Source: Timema cristinae (taxonomy: Eukaryota > Arthropoda > Insecta > Phasmatodea > Timematidae). Taken from it: a stretch of 64,000 nucleotides of DNA. The translations under genes were made by a program, and so were the position numbers. Under the pieces are notes generated by a model. That model searched no databases. It was not told where the DNA came from and was given only the letters and a program-made list of their open reading frames with translations. The stretch is taken from assembly GCA_039000515.1 (NCBI GenBank), contig JBCFYV010000012.1:43216355-43280354 (forward strand), in the 5' to 3' direction. Within the stretch, counting starts at the first letter, position 1; each line of letters begins with the position of its first letter. Positions 47,569 through 59,591 of the stretch are shown in pieces.

Positions 47569-48333
47569 GTGGGGTGCCTGCCAACAGTCATCGAGGCGAT
47601 CAAACATCATGGATGGTCAAGACGTTTGCACACGCAATACAAAACCAGTGGAGCCAATCGCCTTCACTATTATTTTCAAACTTTATTTCTGCTGGACGAG
47701 GTCGACGCCAAGCGAGTCATCGTCGTCTTGAGTAACAAGAACAACTTTACGCCGTATTTTCAGCTAGAAAAACGAGGAGGGAACTGTGCGATGTTTAAAC
47801 GTACAAAGTGGCAAGGACTGGGCAACTACAAGTCGGTCATATCCAAGTTTTTCAGCCACACGCAACCTACTCAGAAGATTAGTCTGATTAATCATGAAAT
47901 CTCTCTGAGAAAGCATGTGCGCTACCATATGGTCGTCTTCAGCGCGAAACAAGACGCCGGACTCAAACAGGTCACATATTTAGCACATAGCTGGGTGCGT
48001 CTTTGTGATGTTTGGGACCTCATCAACGTTGCAGTCGACCACCAAGATATGTGGTCGACACCCGTTACACGCTATTGCAACGATTTGATCAACATACTTG
48101 TCGTAGATGTATGCGACACCCTAACAGCCTCAGTGGATGTCATTAACCTCGAACAGCCTACGGTGGAAACGCACATCAAAAACCTGGATCTTATCATTGC
48201 TACCTTCTACTCACGTCAATTCATCGGTTTGGACTATTACATGCTGGGTTGTGAATTAAAAATAATTTTACTTAACACATCTAAATGTCACTGTAGAGAA
48301 ACGTATAAACGAATATATGCGGTATTTCTGTAA
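47569..48333 (+). CDS. Unbroken 254-codon ORF of unknown function
   Basis: Open from GTG at 47569 (the frame follows a TAA at 47554) to a TAA at 48331-48333. The first ATG in frame is later, in MFKRTKWQGLG. Visible features: FHYYFQT-like LHYYFQTLFLLDEVDAKRVI, a basic mid part, and hydrophobic LINILVVDVCDTLTASVDVI. No domain is recognised. It sits on the same strand straight after the protease remnant and has the same GC-richer composition, so it is probably another Maverick gene. An open frame this long among heavily broken neighbours is unexpected. Confidence 0.45.
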   Translation: MGCLPTVIEAIKHHGWSRRLHTQYKTSGANRLHYYFQTLFLLDEVDAKRVIVVLSNKNNFTPYFQLEKRGGNCAMFKRTKWQGLGNYKSVISKFFSHTQPTQKISLINHEISLRKHVRYHMVVFSAKQDAGLKQVTYLAHSWVRLCDVWDLINVAVDHQDMWSTPVTRYCNDLINILVVDVCDTLTASVDVINLEQPTVETHIKNLDLIIATFYSRQFIGLDYYMLGCELKIILLNTSKCHCRETYKRIYAVFL

Positions 48334-48474
48334 AAGTGTATAATAAATATTATATATGATGTCTGTGGCTCATTTAATATATGTCTAAAACCTTTAATGT
48401 CTATAAATATATGTTTTGTAATATCGTGTTGTATTCACGCAAAACCTTTCGGTTCCCTTAAACCTAGATATGAT

Positions 48475-49000
48475 TCTCAACTTGTCAAGCCGTCAAACTG
48501 TCATCAAATATGAACAGGGTCAATGAACTCTTGTACTAGCTCACACTTTCAAGGTCACGATCTATTCTTGTCTTGTCGAGCTGCCAAACTGGTGATAGTC
48601 ATCAAAGATTAACCCCATTGCGACACCATTTAAGGTGTTTTCCTTTTTCTGTATCGACTTGCCTTGTCGACCCGCCAAACTGGCGCCAGTCATTAGCGTT
48701 GTTAAAGTGTGATGATGTCATTGGGAAAACCCATTGCTGTCGGGATAGTTGCCAGAGTCAATGACCTATCCCATGTTTTCAAGTTCACGATATATCCCTG
48801 TCTTGTCTAGCCATCAAACTGGTGCCAGGGAAAACCCATTGCGACAGTCACGATCTATTCTTGTCCCAGCTCATTTTGTCGACCCACCAAAATGTCGCCA
48901 AGCATGAGTCTCCGGGAAAAAAATCATTACCACAATTAGGTTTGCGATACTGGGAAAACCCATTACCACATAGATGGTTGTGGACAGGGTTGTGACACAT
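48475..49000 (+). repeat. Degenerate tandem repeats
   Basis: CTTGTCGACCCGCCAAACTGG-like cores, not fully identical, occur at 48481, 48572, 48663, 48802 and 48874. TCACGATCTATTCTTGTC occurs at 48556 and 48849. GGGAAAACCCATT occurs near 48721, 48828 and 48952. The spacing is irregular (91, 91, 139, 72). It may be the subterminal region of the Maverick. Confidence 0.6.
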
Positions 49001-49350
49001 ACCTCTAAGGAGGGGTAGTGAGGGAAAAGTGATAGGGGCCTTACGGTCGTGATACACTGTCAGCTGCTTGGTTATCACACTCTTTGCAAAGCGGTCATCT
49101 AGTTAAGATACTCCCAGCGCTCACAAGCGATGTGGGTGGGAAGAGCGCCTGACGCCGTAGACTGCATACCGGTAAATAAATAAACCAACCCAATTCCCCA
49201 TACCGATCTTACGACAAAAAACTTCCCTAAACCAATAAAAATTCCAACGCCAGTCCAAATCCTAACCAGACATAAAAAAAAAGTTTGGACAAGAAAAAAC
49301 CGCTTAAAGGGTGTCAGAGAGAAGAAGGAACGTGGAAGGGAAGGGTAAAA

Positions 49351-49463
49351 CCAATCAGAGAGTGACACAACATTACGTAACAACCAATCAGAGAACGAAA
49401 ACTATCTTGCGTATTCATCCCAATACACACTCTCTCCACGTCGGGGTCAAAGGTCAAAGTTCA
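49351..49463 (+). promoter_or_regulatory. CCAAT boxes and triple direct repeat (DR1-type)
   Basis: Two AACCAATCAGAGA motifs at 49349 and 49382 (33 bp apart) are followed by GGGTCA, AGGTCA and AGTTCA at 49444, 49451 and 49458, each separated by a single A. This is the spacing of DR1 nuclear-receptor sites. An AT-rich TAATATAAAT lies about 25 bp further. No gene was found downstream, so promoter activity is only suggested. Confidence 0.35.
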
Positions 49464-49499
49464 AACTGGAACAAGACGTCGGGTTAGGTAGTAATATAA

Positions 49500-52490
49500 A
49501 TCAGTTTATCTACGTCTATTTTTAACTTATATAGTTTTGCCTCCAAGAATGGTATATTTCTACTTTTCATAGATTTTACAACATTCTGATATTTATTTTG
49601 AAAGTTGTTATCATACATATAATGCGATTTTCTGACACTATAGAAAGAGAACCACATTTCCATAGCTCACTTATTTTTTTATAAACTAAATGCTACATTT
49701 CCACTGAGTTGTTCTTTGCTTCTAGTTTCTTTCAGATTTAATCGGGTATACTAATAACGTCTGATATCATAGCTTCATACAATGGAAGCACTACAGATTC
49801 CTCAGAAACGAGATCCTTCAGAGTTCCAAAGATAGGCAACACGTTCATCTCCGTGTCTTTACTAACTCCGCTGCCATACTTCAATTATCTCTTGAAACAT
49901 TATATGTTGTGCTTATAATAATGTATGTGTACTGTAGTAAACTGGGTCACAACTAATTCATGTTTTAAGTAAACCATTGTTCTGCGAATAACGAAGTAAT
50001 CTACAACACTGCTGTAATACAGCCGAAGATAGGAACTGGTGTGTATACGATTGCTATGTGAGTTAAGACAGCAGAGAGAGAAAGACTTATTCTAAGAAAA
50101 GGGTACCATACAAACTGCTAGACAGCAAAATGCTCTACAAGCTATTGAAAATTATTTGGAAGGCTGTGTGGGTCAAGTGGTCGACAAGACCTGGACCAAC
50201 AGCTAGACAAGCTCATGTAAAGGAGTACAAAGTAATAGAAAACCAAGCGTCGGCACGAGAGGACCAACCGCTCGACAAACTTTGATATCATCCAGTTAAG
50301 AGTGGGCTAAGTGATAGAATGGTAAATTCCATACACGTTTGTCCTTGTTTCCAATCAAATAAATATTTCCCCAACCCATTAGCTTAACCTCACTTTTCTT
50401 GTCATATTTTTTTAGGGTTTACTAAAGTAAAAATTTATGTGAAAATAACTTGAAATAATGATAACCTAATAAAAGCTTAACACGAATTGAAAAGTCGCAA
50501 TTAATTCTGCAACGCTGGCTTCAACATTAAAGAACAGTGAGCGCTGGTCCACACGTATGGAGTATCTTATTTTAATTTTAATAGATTAGAGTTGAGGAGG
50601 GTATACTTTAGAAAAAATATATCTGCTATTTCATGAATAAAGAGTTGAAAATCATTGAGTAATAATACTTTAGTGGCCTTTATAAAACTTTAAATTTTAC
50701 AAAAATTTTAAATTGTATGTAAAATTAGTAATCGGCAAAAAGTACATACATATATATAAAACTAGGCTATTACTAAACTAGTGCGCATGCACACACAGGT
50801 GTGAATCTTATTTTGATTGGTTTACGATACGGTTGGTAGGTCCATGCTCGAATACAAGCTGATATTAGGATAGGGTTTTTCCCTTAATTTTATTTCACCC
50901 TCCCTCCCTGACAATGCGAATACACTTGCTTTTAATTCTATATTACTGATCTATATTTAATTAGAGGAATCATATGGATAAATAATATGAAATAGTAAGA
51001 CGTGGAACAAGGCAAAAGATAAATATATTAGATAATTTAAAATACTGTTTCAATTTTCTATTAAACTATTCATAAGCCTACTAAATTATGATTTTAATTT
51101 ATGTCGTCATAAACGCTCAGATGAATAAAAAAAACTCAGAAACAATTGATCAAAATGGCATAATATGCGAAAATAAATCTAACTTTTAAAAATATAAACA
51201 TCCAAATGATTACGTTGTTTGTAAAATACACGGTTAAATATTTATACATACATTATGATCAAGAACCTCAAGTGATTTAGATTAAGGTGTGATGGAAGGG
51301 GATGTGAGAAAAAGGCGAGTGTGATAGTAGTTTTTATGGCCAAAATTTGTCTACAAGATAAGTGAAATGTTAATCCAGTACAAACATGGAATTTAATATT
51401 CTTCACATGTTGAGTTCAACATTTCCTTAATATATATGATGAAAGTGGTGGCATTATCTAACAAGCTATTTTAACTAATAGAAAAAGTTCTCATTAAATT
51501 ACAGAACAACCTTGACCGATATTCAATAAATTTAAAAGTCATCGTGTGAAGAAAATTATTTTATATGTTTTAATGGAGCAATATTTTATTTATTTTGACC
51601 AAAATATATTTGCCCTAAAAATTTCAAAAACACTTGCTTTTTCTCACACCCCCTTCCATTCCACATTATGTCTCTTCTGAAAAGACGTCAAGTTAACATT
51701 AAATTGGGATGAGTCTAAATTTTCAATTGGTGCGCCTACATTATATTAGATCAATTGATTTGAATTATATTTATTTTGAATCATACTAATATTAACATGA
51801 ATACTCAACGAATTGTTGAATACATGTCAATAAAATATGACGCTTATGAATTAAATAAGCTAATTACTTTTAAAAATATATTGAAGTCTAAAACTCATCC
51901 AACAAAGTATTATTTAAAATATTTTTGCAATATTTTTCAAGTGACTATTCTAATATAGACATTTATTTATATATAAATGAATAATGTATCGCTCTTCAAA
52001 AAGTGAAGTGCTATTTATGCATAAAATAAGATCATCCACATAATCAATTAGCTTAAGATATTGCCAATTTTATGCATTGAGTTCTTAAAGATTTAATATA
52101 GTCTTTATTTATTTGCATTATAGGTATTTTGTGAAAATGTTTAATCTTCATGCATGAGAGATACTAGAGGGTTGTCCTTCGACCATTAGATGAACCAACC
52201 TGAAGATAAACTATTCGTTCGTCATCTTGCTGTCTTTTTTTCTAGTTTGGCTAATGGCACTTAATAATTCCTAGCTCATGGACACCTCACATTGATTGAT
52301 TATATGGATATCTTGCAGACTTTGAACTTATATATTTTATCAAATTGAATAATCTTTCCTAAACTGCGCTATGCGAACACACATATAAATGAATTGTAAA
52401 CTAATTATATAATTTAACAGACATAACACCATGCAACTCAGCCATTTATTGATCAGTATGAAAGGGGTAGACACATTTTCAATAGATATA
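49500..52490. other. AT-rich stretch with minor repeats
   Basis: A tRNA-derived SINE-like fragment lies at about 50790-50960 (GTCCATGCTCGAATACAAGC, then CCCTCCCTCCCTGACAATGC). An inverted pair lies at 51290-51325 and 51630-51668 (GATGGAAGGGG, TGTGAGAAAAAG). No gene is supported. Confidence 0.4.
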
Positions 52491-52496
52491 CATCTA

Positions 52497-52572
52497 CAAT
52501 AATGCCATGTTATCGAACCCAAGACCTCTTTATTACTAAGAAATGCACTACTAACTGAGAATAAGTGTCAGG
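52497..52572 (-). repeat. tRNA-Ala-like fragment (SINE remnant)
   Basis: The minus strand reads TCTCAGTTAGTAGTGCATTT, then CTTAGTAATAAAGAGGTCTT and GGGTTCGATAAC. The order of D-arm, anticodon arm and B-box matches a decayed alanine-type tRNA. Stem pairing is poor, so it is not a functional gene. Confidence 0.45.
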
Positions 52573-52719
52573 CTCAAATTGAGATTGTATTTGAATTGTG
52601 TTTTCCATCCCAATAGCATGTTTACTCATGCATATATTCACAATCATAATGGTCAGGTTAAGGTCACTATGATTTTTTTACGAGTTTCCCTATTTTTATT
52701 ACAGATAATAACATACTTA

Positions 52720-54862
52720 ACCTTGTAAACTATGCCTAAAACGTAACCTTTTCTCACTCAACGGTGGCGTTTGACGTCCTTTACTTAACTCCTTTTGATT
52801 AACTTATTGTCTTTCCTCACCTAGTAAGAAAGAATTTTGTAATACAGGAGTTGTTTGATAAATTTATCATCCTGCACAGTTCCAAGTACGCCCTGAGTGT
52901 AGTTTTGGAAGGGTCATTGACTATATCCCTCACCTTTTCATTGTGACACATAAAATTTGGCGTTCTGAACGTTACTGTCAGGTGGTTCATGGTGGGATAT
53001 CACTCATGAATAAGGAGCTCGAGGATTCATTGGACATTTTCTTAACTACTGATGTAAAGTCCAATTTGGTAGAGCGTATCTTAATATTTCTCGTTTATCT
53101 AGTTCGTATAATTCACGGTCACTGCCCTTGTTGAAGTACTTCCATGATTATGTTATCGAACTGACTTACTTATATTCCTCTAAATTGACGAGATACTGAA
53201 AGATCTAAAAGATAAAAATATTGACTGGTACCACTCAGCGACTCTCCAGCTACATTACATTGACATCAATATTGAAGCCTTCATGTCCGGTGATACCCAC
53301 CTGTACTGTGTATATCCATTGTCATAAGTTTGGGTCTCGCTGATGAAGAGTTTGGGATACTGCTTGGTGCAACTGTCACCTAACATTCATTGAGAGCTTT
53401 TGTTGAAACTGCCACATGGTCCATGGATCATGTTAATCATCAATCTCCCGTACACTTTGGGATCTACTTAGGGTCTATTATCTCAGTGATGTTAGCTTGA
53501 TCGATATGTTGTTGTGAAATCCTGTTCTAAAGACACGTAGTGTGGAAGGCCTTTATTATTCCATTCCGAAAGTACACAAAGCACTTATTACTCGTGAAAA
53601 TGTTGTATTTCGTCAATAGTCACATCATCTTCTTCACCTTAAGGTAAAACCTGACTCATTACGTAGTGGTGAGCCTGAATCCTTTTATATATTATCGAGG
53701 CCTCTACCACACCCTTAATTTCGAGTTATAGGAAATGGTATAGATAAATCGGGCAGCCGTTGTGGAATACATATGTCGAGGCGTCCCACGCTCTTTTATG
53801 CATGTTCCGTAGTCCACCAGTAAAGGACGAAAGCAACATTTGACCCAACTCAATGATATTAGCATTACTTTGATTTGCAACGCATTGGAGGTAAATTTAG
53901 TTTAATAGCTTCATCCTATTTTGATTGAGTCTTATGGGATTCAACTTCTCAGTTTCAATTTGGACATACAAGTCCACCAGGCATATTTTGAGGAGACTGA
54001 GGGAAAGATGAAGGTAATTATATCTTTTTTTCCCTCGAAGTAGTGTTGTAGGAGTAAATATGGATGTTGAAATTGTCAGCTTTAAGGGAAGTTTTATCAT
54101 GACTTCAACCTGACACTGCACGATTACATACCCATTCTCATCATAACTAAATATGAGGTGATACAGCATGTTGTTGTAAACTCCGTAAGTTTTGTAGGTT
54201 ATAAATAACTTGTTATTGTGACTTTGTAGCACATTATCCCTTCTATACAATAGCCGGCCACCAATCATGACCGTTAACTCCCTGTGGTGAGTGAGTTGTA
54301 CCTCTGTGAATATCCGTGGGGTTTTTGTCGGCATGGATAACAACTTGAAACTGCTTTTTATTATTCGAAACACTATCCATGAGTGACTTAAAATCTCCCA
54401 CAAATTTGTTGTGATTATTTTACAGCTTCTAAAGGCGGACCACTATATCATATTTTAAGTCAGTGAAGATTCCTCGCTAGATAATAATTTCCTTCGCGTC
54501 ATCTCCCAAGAGTTTAAATTGCTAAAACTCCGGGTCCTGCTGTGGTGCTGGTTGAAAGCCACCCATCTAGTGATATTGGCCTTGAACCTTAAGCATCACC
54601 ATAAAGTTCTCTTCTGACTCTTATTTTGCCTTGAAGGAAGTTATTTGGAAGTACCATTATATTTTCTAATGATATTCAGGAGTTGCCAATAGTGAGCGGG
54701 TGATATCAATTCAGCAGGATGGTGAGGGTACCCGGTAGCTGATCTAAGGGAGAGAGCTGCACCTTTCCACTGTTGCGGCACATCCAGGGGGTCTCGTTCT
54801 TTAACGTCTTCACTTTGCACCATTGAGACATGGTATAAAACACAACTAGTCAACGGCCTCAT
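52720..54862 (-). pseudogene. Helitron Rep protein relic
   Basis: Reading from 54862 down: WKGAALSLRSATGYPHHPAE and IIRKYNGT (CCSGGKV-like N-terminal block). Next, near 54600-54400, MLKVQGQYH, QFKLLGDDAKEII and GIFTDLKYDIVVRL. An open part at 53897-54403 carries PTKTPRIFTEV, MIGGRLLYRRDNVLQSHNNK and SYDENGY, then VDLYVQIETEKLNPIRLNQN. Lower down, near 53850-53790, lies LLSSFTGGLRNMHKRA. SEWNNKGLPHYVSLE (near 53540) is the HUH block, with the second His lost. MIHGPCG lies near 53440, CTKQYPKLFISETQT near 53370 and KYFNKGSDR near 53130. This order is that of Helitron Rep. The helicase domain is absent and stops are frequent. Confidence 0.8.
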
Positions 54863-55178
54863 CTGATTTGTAGCTGATATCAGGGCTGTAACTGGAAGGA
54901 GAATTTATTATCTTATATCATGGAACATTCTTGCATAGTTGTCTATTTATAGAAGATAGATAATTTTTGGCTGATGCCTTTCAATAAAACTTCGGAATAT
55001 TTAGGGAATTTGCAGTAGCAACAGCTCAACTATTCTCTGGTTTATTTTGGGAATATGAAACAACAGTGGCTGAATGACGATCCAGATGCTTTTAGAGATA
55101 TTCAGTAACAGCGAATTGATGACACTTAGGATAATTTTTAAGCGTATTTAGCATAAATTTCAGACAGTGTCTTCTTCC

Positions 55179-55904
55179 TTAGCGAATCTCTAAAACTATC
55201 AAGGGGCTTTTTGTCAATTTTTTTAAAATATCATAGAAACATAGCACTATTGGAGAAGCGTGTTGGTGTGGAATAATATTAGAGATAGGTAAAAGCTTCA
55301 CAATTTTTTGGTACACATCAAAGTGACCCCTTTCCAGGTCACCAGTGAACCTGAGCCTCCTCATATCCGTATAAAGCTCCCCAAAATCATCTGAGAACTG
55401 TCCATTGTGGTACACCCTATGCTTACAGGGAAACAACTGCTCAAGTGCCTCCAGCTCACACTTGTTAAATTTCGATGATTATTTACTTCGTCCTTCAGCA
55501 TCGTAGTCGCTAAGTTTTGACATTTGTGTACGATACGTCTCTTTCTGAATAAGTTGTCCCCCACACTGTTCATGATAAGCACATGAAATCTTACCGTGCT
55601 CTCGGATATATATTCAACTATTTTCTACAACATCTCACAAAATAAATGTATTTCTTTTTTCCCATCCAAATTTATGTTTGACAGATGATTCAACAAATCC
55701 TACATGTGTTAGTTCTTTGCTTGCTAAATCCTCAGTAAAAACGTAAGAATTTGGATTCCTCGAACTCATCTCAATAATACATAGGCATACAAATCTAGCT
55801 GATGGCTGTAAAAACCATCTAAATATGGTAGTTTTAATAAAGGGTTGTACCTGCGGGAGGTTGAAACACAATGTCAAAGTACTTTTTGGTTTTATTCTCC
55901 TCAA
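55179..55904 (-). pseudogene. Decayed unknown minus-strand frame
   Basis: One frame reads about 242 codons from 55904 to 55179 with only three internal stops (near 55635, 55614 and 55490). Visible text includes FIKTTIFRWFLQPSARFVCL, LASKELTHVGFVESSVKHKF, FSDDFGELYTDMRRLRFTGD and FDVYQKIVKLLPISNIIP. No family is recognised. It lies upstream of the Helitron relic on the same strand and could be an extra Helitron gene or another transposon. Confidence 0.35.
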
Positions 55905-56514
55905 TTCATTAAATGCATTTACACTAAGTTTGTGAAATCATTTCTATGTTATTAATCCTAATGTTTGCCTTTTAAAATGATTTTATAATTTTTCTATATG
56001 ACTTTTCCGTGGTACTATTATAAAAATTAATGAAATTTATTTGTATTTACATCAGCTGAGTAATAGATTCCTTTTGATTTATTATTCTGTTTTTATTTCC
56101 CTAGCATTAATATTTCTAAAAAATATTATGACACCCTCTTTCATTAAATAAGATTTTCAAGTCATGTGATCTCGTCCATTACGTTCTTTGACACTTTTTC
56201 CTTCATGCATTGTCTTTGCTGCAATTATAACGCTATCTTTATTATTCCAAGAACTGCAAACCTATGCCCCCATTTAAACAAAATTTGAAATCTAAAGAGT
56301 AATCGTTATTTATCCAAAGAAGAATCATTCTCGTGAGGGTCAAGCATAAAAGAACTCCTCATTGCAGGTGTTGACAGTATTTGAACATTTTTACTTAAGT
56401 TCTCAAAAATATCAAATTTATCCATAACTACCTTTAGATTAAATGAATATACAGAATGGCAGAACATTACTATGTTTTAATGCATTACTTACAAAATCCC
56501 AAACTAACTATTTT

Positions 56515-57351
56515 CTAACAAAATGGAGAGTAGAAATCGTTCCCTTTGATAATAGGCATGTGTCTGTCTGATGGTCGGTGTTCGTTTAATCGTAGGCGGC
56601 AAGTCTTTTCACAAGCCAGAGCGTAATCCAATACTAATGATATTAGCCTTTCTCTCGTCATTTTCTTTGTCCTTCTTATCCTTGTTTCCCAACATAGATC
56701 TACAGGTTTACTAAAAAAGGTGTTTGTCAAAAACAATACGCTGATGAAAATTTAGTATGGCATTTATATGATATAACATCTACAATCAAAATTACATGAA
56801 GATAATTAAAATTATTCCATAAAGACAATTAAAACAAGATAACAAGTACTAATTTATTCCAATAAGATGTGGTAGGTGGTGACTCACTTGGAATCGATAA
56901 TGGTGGGAAACATCCAAGTGTCAAGGAACATTGCCCTAGCGGACCATTTCGGTATCACGAGCATTTTCACTCCTTGGTCGAAGGGCGCACGTCGAAGAAA
57001 AGAAATTTATTGTTTCTGCTCACCACTCCTGCTGACAGTGATAGTGAGGAACCGGATCCATTTCGCAACAATCCCCTTCACTTTCCCCTTAGATTTCATG
57101 TTGTATGTAGTCTGAGGAAGTTCTGTTGCTATACAACAAATTCCCGGTGGATCACATTTTTGTATTCCATTATAGTTATTCACCGGAAGAGGAACTACTC
57201 CATAAGCTTCAACACCGAAGACTACTCGTGGCAACGATGTCCCAGGCGTCTGTCTCACCGCCACATTGTAGAGGACGCTCCTTCTGAGAATACTGATTAT
57301 TACGTCAGAATGTCTGACGTTGCTATTTATGTCCCTCAAACATAGTTTCAT
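56515..57351. other. GC-richer patch with overlapping open frames, unassigned
   Basis: Open frames occur on both strands (56869-57345 plus, 158 codons; 57007-57351 minus, 114 codons, with CDPPGICCIATELPQTTYN). Composition is less AT-rich than the flanks, as in the Maverick block. I cannot decide which strand, if either, was coding. Confidence 0.3.
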
Positions 57352-57660
57352 GTATTAGAATGTTTTGCTTTATTTTCAATGTCGATTAGATATTGAGAAG
57401 CATGTCATAATGTCTGACGTTGCTAGCTATGTCCCTCACACATAGATTCATGTATTATAATATCTTGGTTTACTTTCTATATCCACCAGACATAATGTAT
57501 TGTGTTAGACTGTCTGAGTGATTTTCTATGTCCATCAAACATAATTCTTTTAGTCAAGATGTCTAACATTAGTTTCTATGTCAATCAGACATGTATTCTA
57601 TAGTCAGATTGTCTGAAAATTCTTGAGGGTTGGTACAAGCTATCTAGCTTAAATAATATT
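57305..57660 (+). repeat. 50-bp tandem repeat, about seven units
   Basis: Units start at about 57311, 57361, 57411, 57461, 57511, 57560 and 57610, so the period is 50 bp. The unit holds TGTCTGACGTT, then TTTCTATGTCCATCAGACATA, with an internal TATGTC/GACATA inverted pair. Units 1 and 3 are closest to each other, which hints at a 100-bp higher-order step. Confidence 0.75.
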
Positions 57661-59590
57661 CTTCTTAGTTACTCTAAGTATATAGGATTTGATGCTATGT
57701 TCCTATTTTCAATTTGTTACAGTATCATTCTTGATTAGACTTCTCCTCTATTAGTCAGGTATTAGCCTGGCTAGATTGTCCTTTTTATATTGCCTAAAAC
57801 TTGATAAACCTTTTTTACGTTGCCGAGTTGTGGCAGATGATTCAAACTAATATCCCTATTTATAGAGTTATTCTACTAAACAAAATGATGTATCTAGCTA
57901 ATATCGGTTCCATGTGTACAAATTATTAATACCTATTCGTCCAACCTAATCTTTTTTCCTTGGATAACGGAATACAGTTATCATTAATTAATTCAATATA
58001 AATCTGGCCACTCATATGTAAATTTATATATTTTTGTTTACCTTTTAATAAACTTATTTTTAAACTTATAAATTTAAGTGATGCATTATGCTTCTTTATC
58101 CTTCATCAGTTATAAATTATTTAATTATGTAGGCCTACTAATAATTATTTATTTTTCTACGTGATAGAAGTAAACGATTCCTAAAGTAAAGAGTGGTTTG
58201 GAATGAAGTTACAGTATGACGTTAAAAGTACCTAATTAGTTAGAAATTTTTTGAGAAAGTTATAGTCTATTAAATATTTCTTCTTAAATGATATTTAAAA
58301 CAAAATTCTTTGAGGCATGGCTAGGCTTACTTTTACATATTTAATGTTAGTAACTAGTTTAAAGATTTTTAAACACAAGTCCACAATTACTATTCAAAAA
58401 CCTTCGAGATAGCTTATAAAGTTATGTATATCTAAATCGAGAATTTTCTTTCCCACACGGTTGGAGAAGTCCCATACCCCTCCCCTCTTCAACACCAAGT
58501 TTTGGCGCAGGAGTTCAGTAAACAATGAATCTCTGCCTCTGGTCAAAACATTAGCGTGTCTTTACTAAATTAACTATCAATCATCGATCAAGCAATTTAA
58601 TTTAATAAAATTAAAAACTTGATAAACTTTATGAACTTAGATATTGGTTTTTGTCTCATCAAATTTTTTTACGTACACTGTGGAATGTAGAATTCTAAGA
58701 TTGTCATACTTACATCGACTGTAATGCCCTTAAGAAAAATCAGAACTGGCGATATAGATTCGGTGATAAGTTCATAGATTCAGGATTCACACATAGACTA
58801 AGCTACATGTTGTACAATCCTGTTTATAGAAAATATCCATCAAATATAAATATCAGTTTTACATAATTTTAGGTGAAATCAAACGTTTAATTATGGGTTT
58901 TAAAAACAATAAATATAGTTTAAAAGTTACTCAAAGAGAAACCATAATTTTATTGCAATTTATTATTCACTTTTAATAAACTGAATATCTTAAGTATATT
59001 AACAATATTTATTAATTTACTAAATATTGAGAAAATAATGAAAATATTTAATGATTAAGATATGTTGTCAACCAGATTCATCTTGTAATTCTTTTAAAAA
59101 TAGTCTATAATCAGACCATTAGTAATAATATTTTTAAATTTAATTTCAGAAGTAATAATCTCACATTTAAAAAAAATAGTATCAAATAACAACATTAATC
59201 CTCAATAAGAGATATTTCCTGAACAATGTGTCATAACCGGCATTAAATAAAGGTTATTCCTTCAGTTGGACTATCCCTGACACCTATCGGTTGAGGTAGA
59301 AACTCAGCTATTGCGCGTAGTACATCACTTAACCACCAGAGTCCATTACCCAATAAGTAATCATTATTCCACTTCAATCTTGAGTCAATAGTACACCAAA
59401 TTATAGTGTTATTTGAAATATGCGAACATTATATTAAAAGTAAATGAAAAAGAAACCATTTAAATAAGTAGGGAAAAAATCGAAAAAAAAAACACACAGC
59501 TATGTTTAGTTTGGTAAAATTAGATAATAGGTTCTTTTTAATAGTATTTAGCCTGCACTTATTAAAACAAATTGAAATTTAGCAAGTATC
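57661..59590. other. AT-rich stretch without a gene
   Basis: Nothing is supported beyond one TAGGCCTA near 58131. Confidence 0.45.
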
Positions 59591-59591
59591 T

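Larger units (their letters stand above)
43475..48333 (+). mobile_element. Maverick/Polinton relic (capsid-protease block)
   Basis: Six to eight consecutive plus-strand coding remnants match Maverick virion and integration genes by motif: an integrase C-terminal-like piece, a minor-capsid-like protein, a small basic protein, the double-jelly-roll major capsid protein, an unnamed protein, an adenain-like cysteine protease and an unnamed ORF. DNA polymerase B and the packaging ATPase are not seen, so the element is truncated or rearranged. Base composition is clearly higher in GC than the flanks. Terminal inverted repeats were not identified. Confidence 0.75.

Noticed and set aside
54900..57351. 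Large DNA virus insertion spanning the Helitron region
   Set aside because: The lower part was identified as Helitron Rep by ordered motifs, and the upper frames show no viral family I can name.
57305..57660. CRISPR-like array from regular 50-bp repeats
   Set aside because: There are no distinct spacers, the units drift along their whole length, and the genome context is animal.
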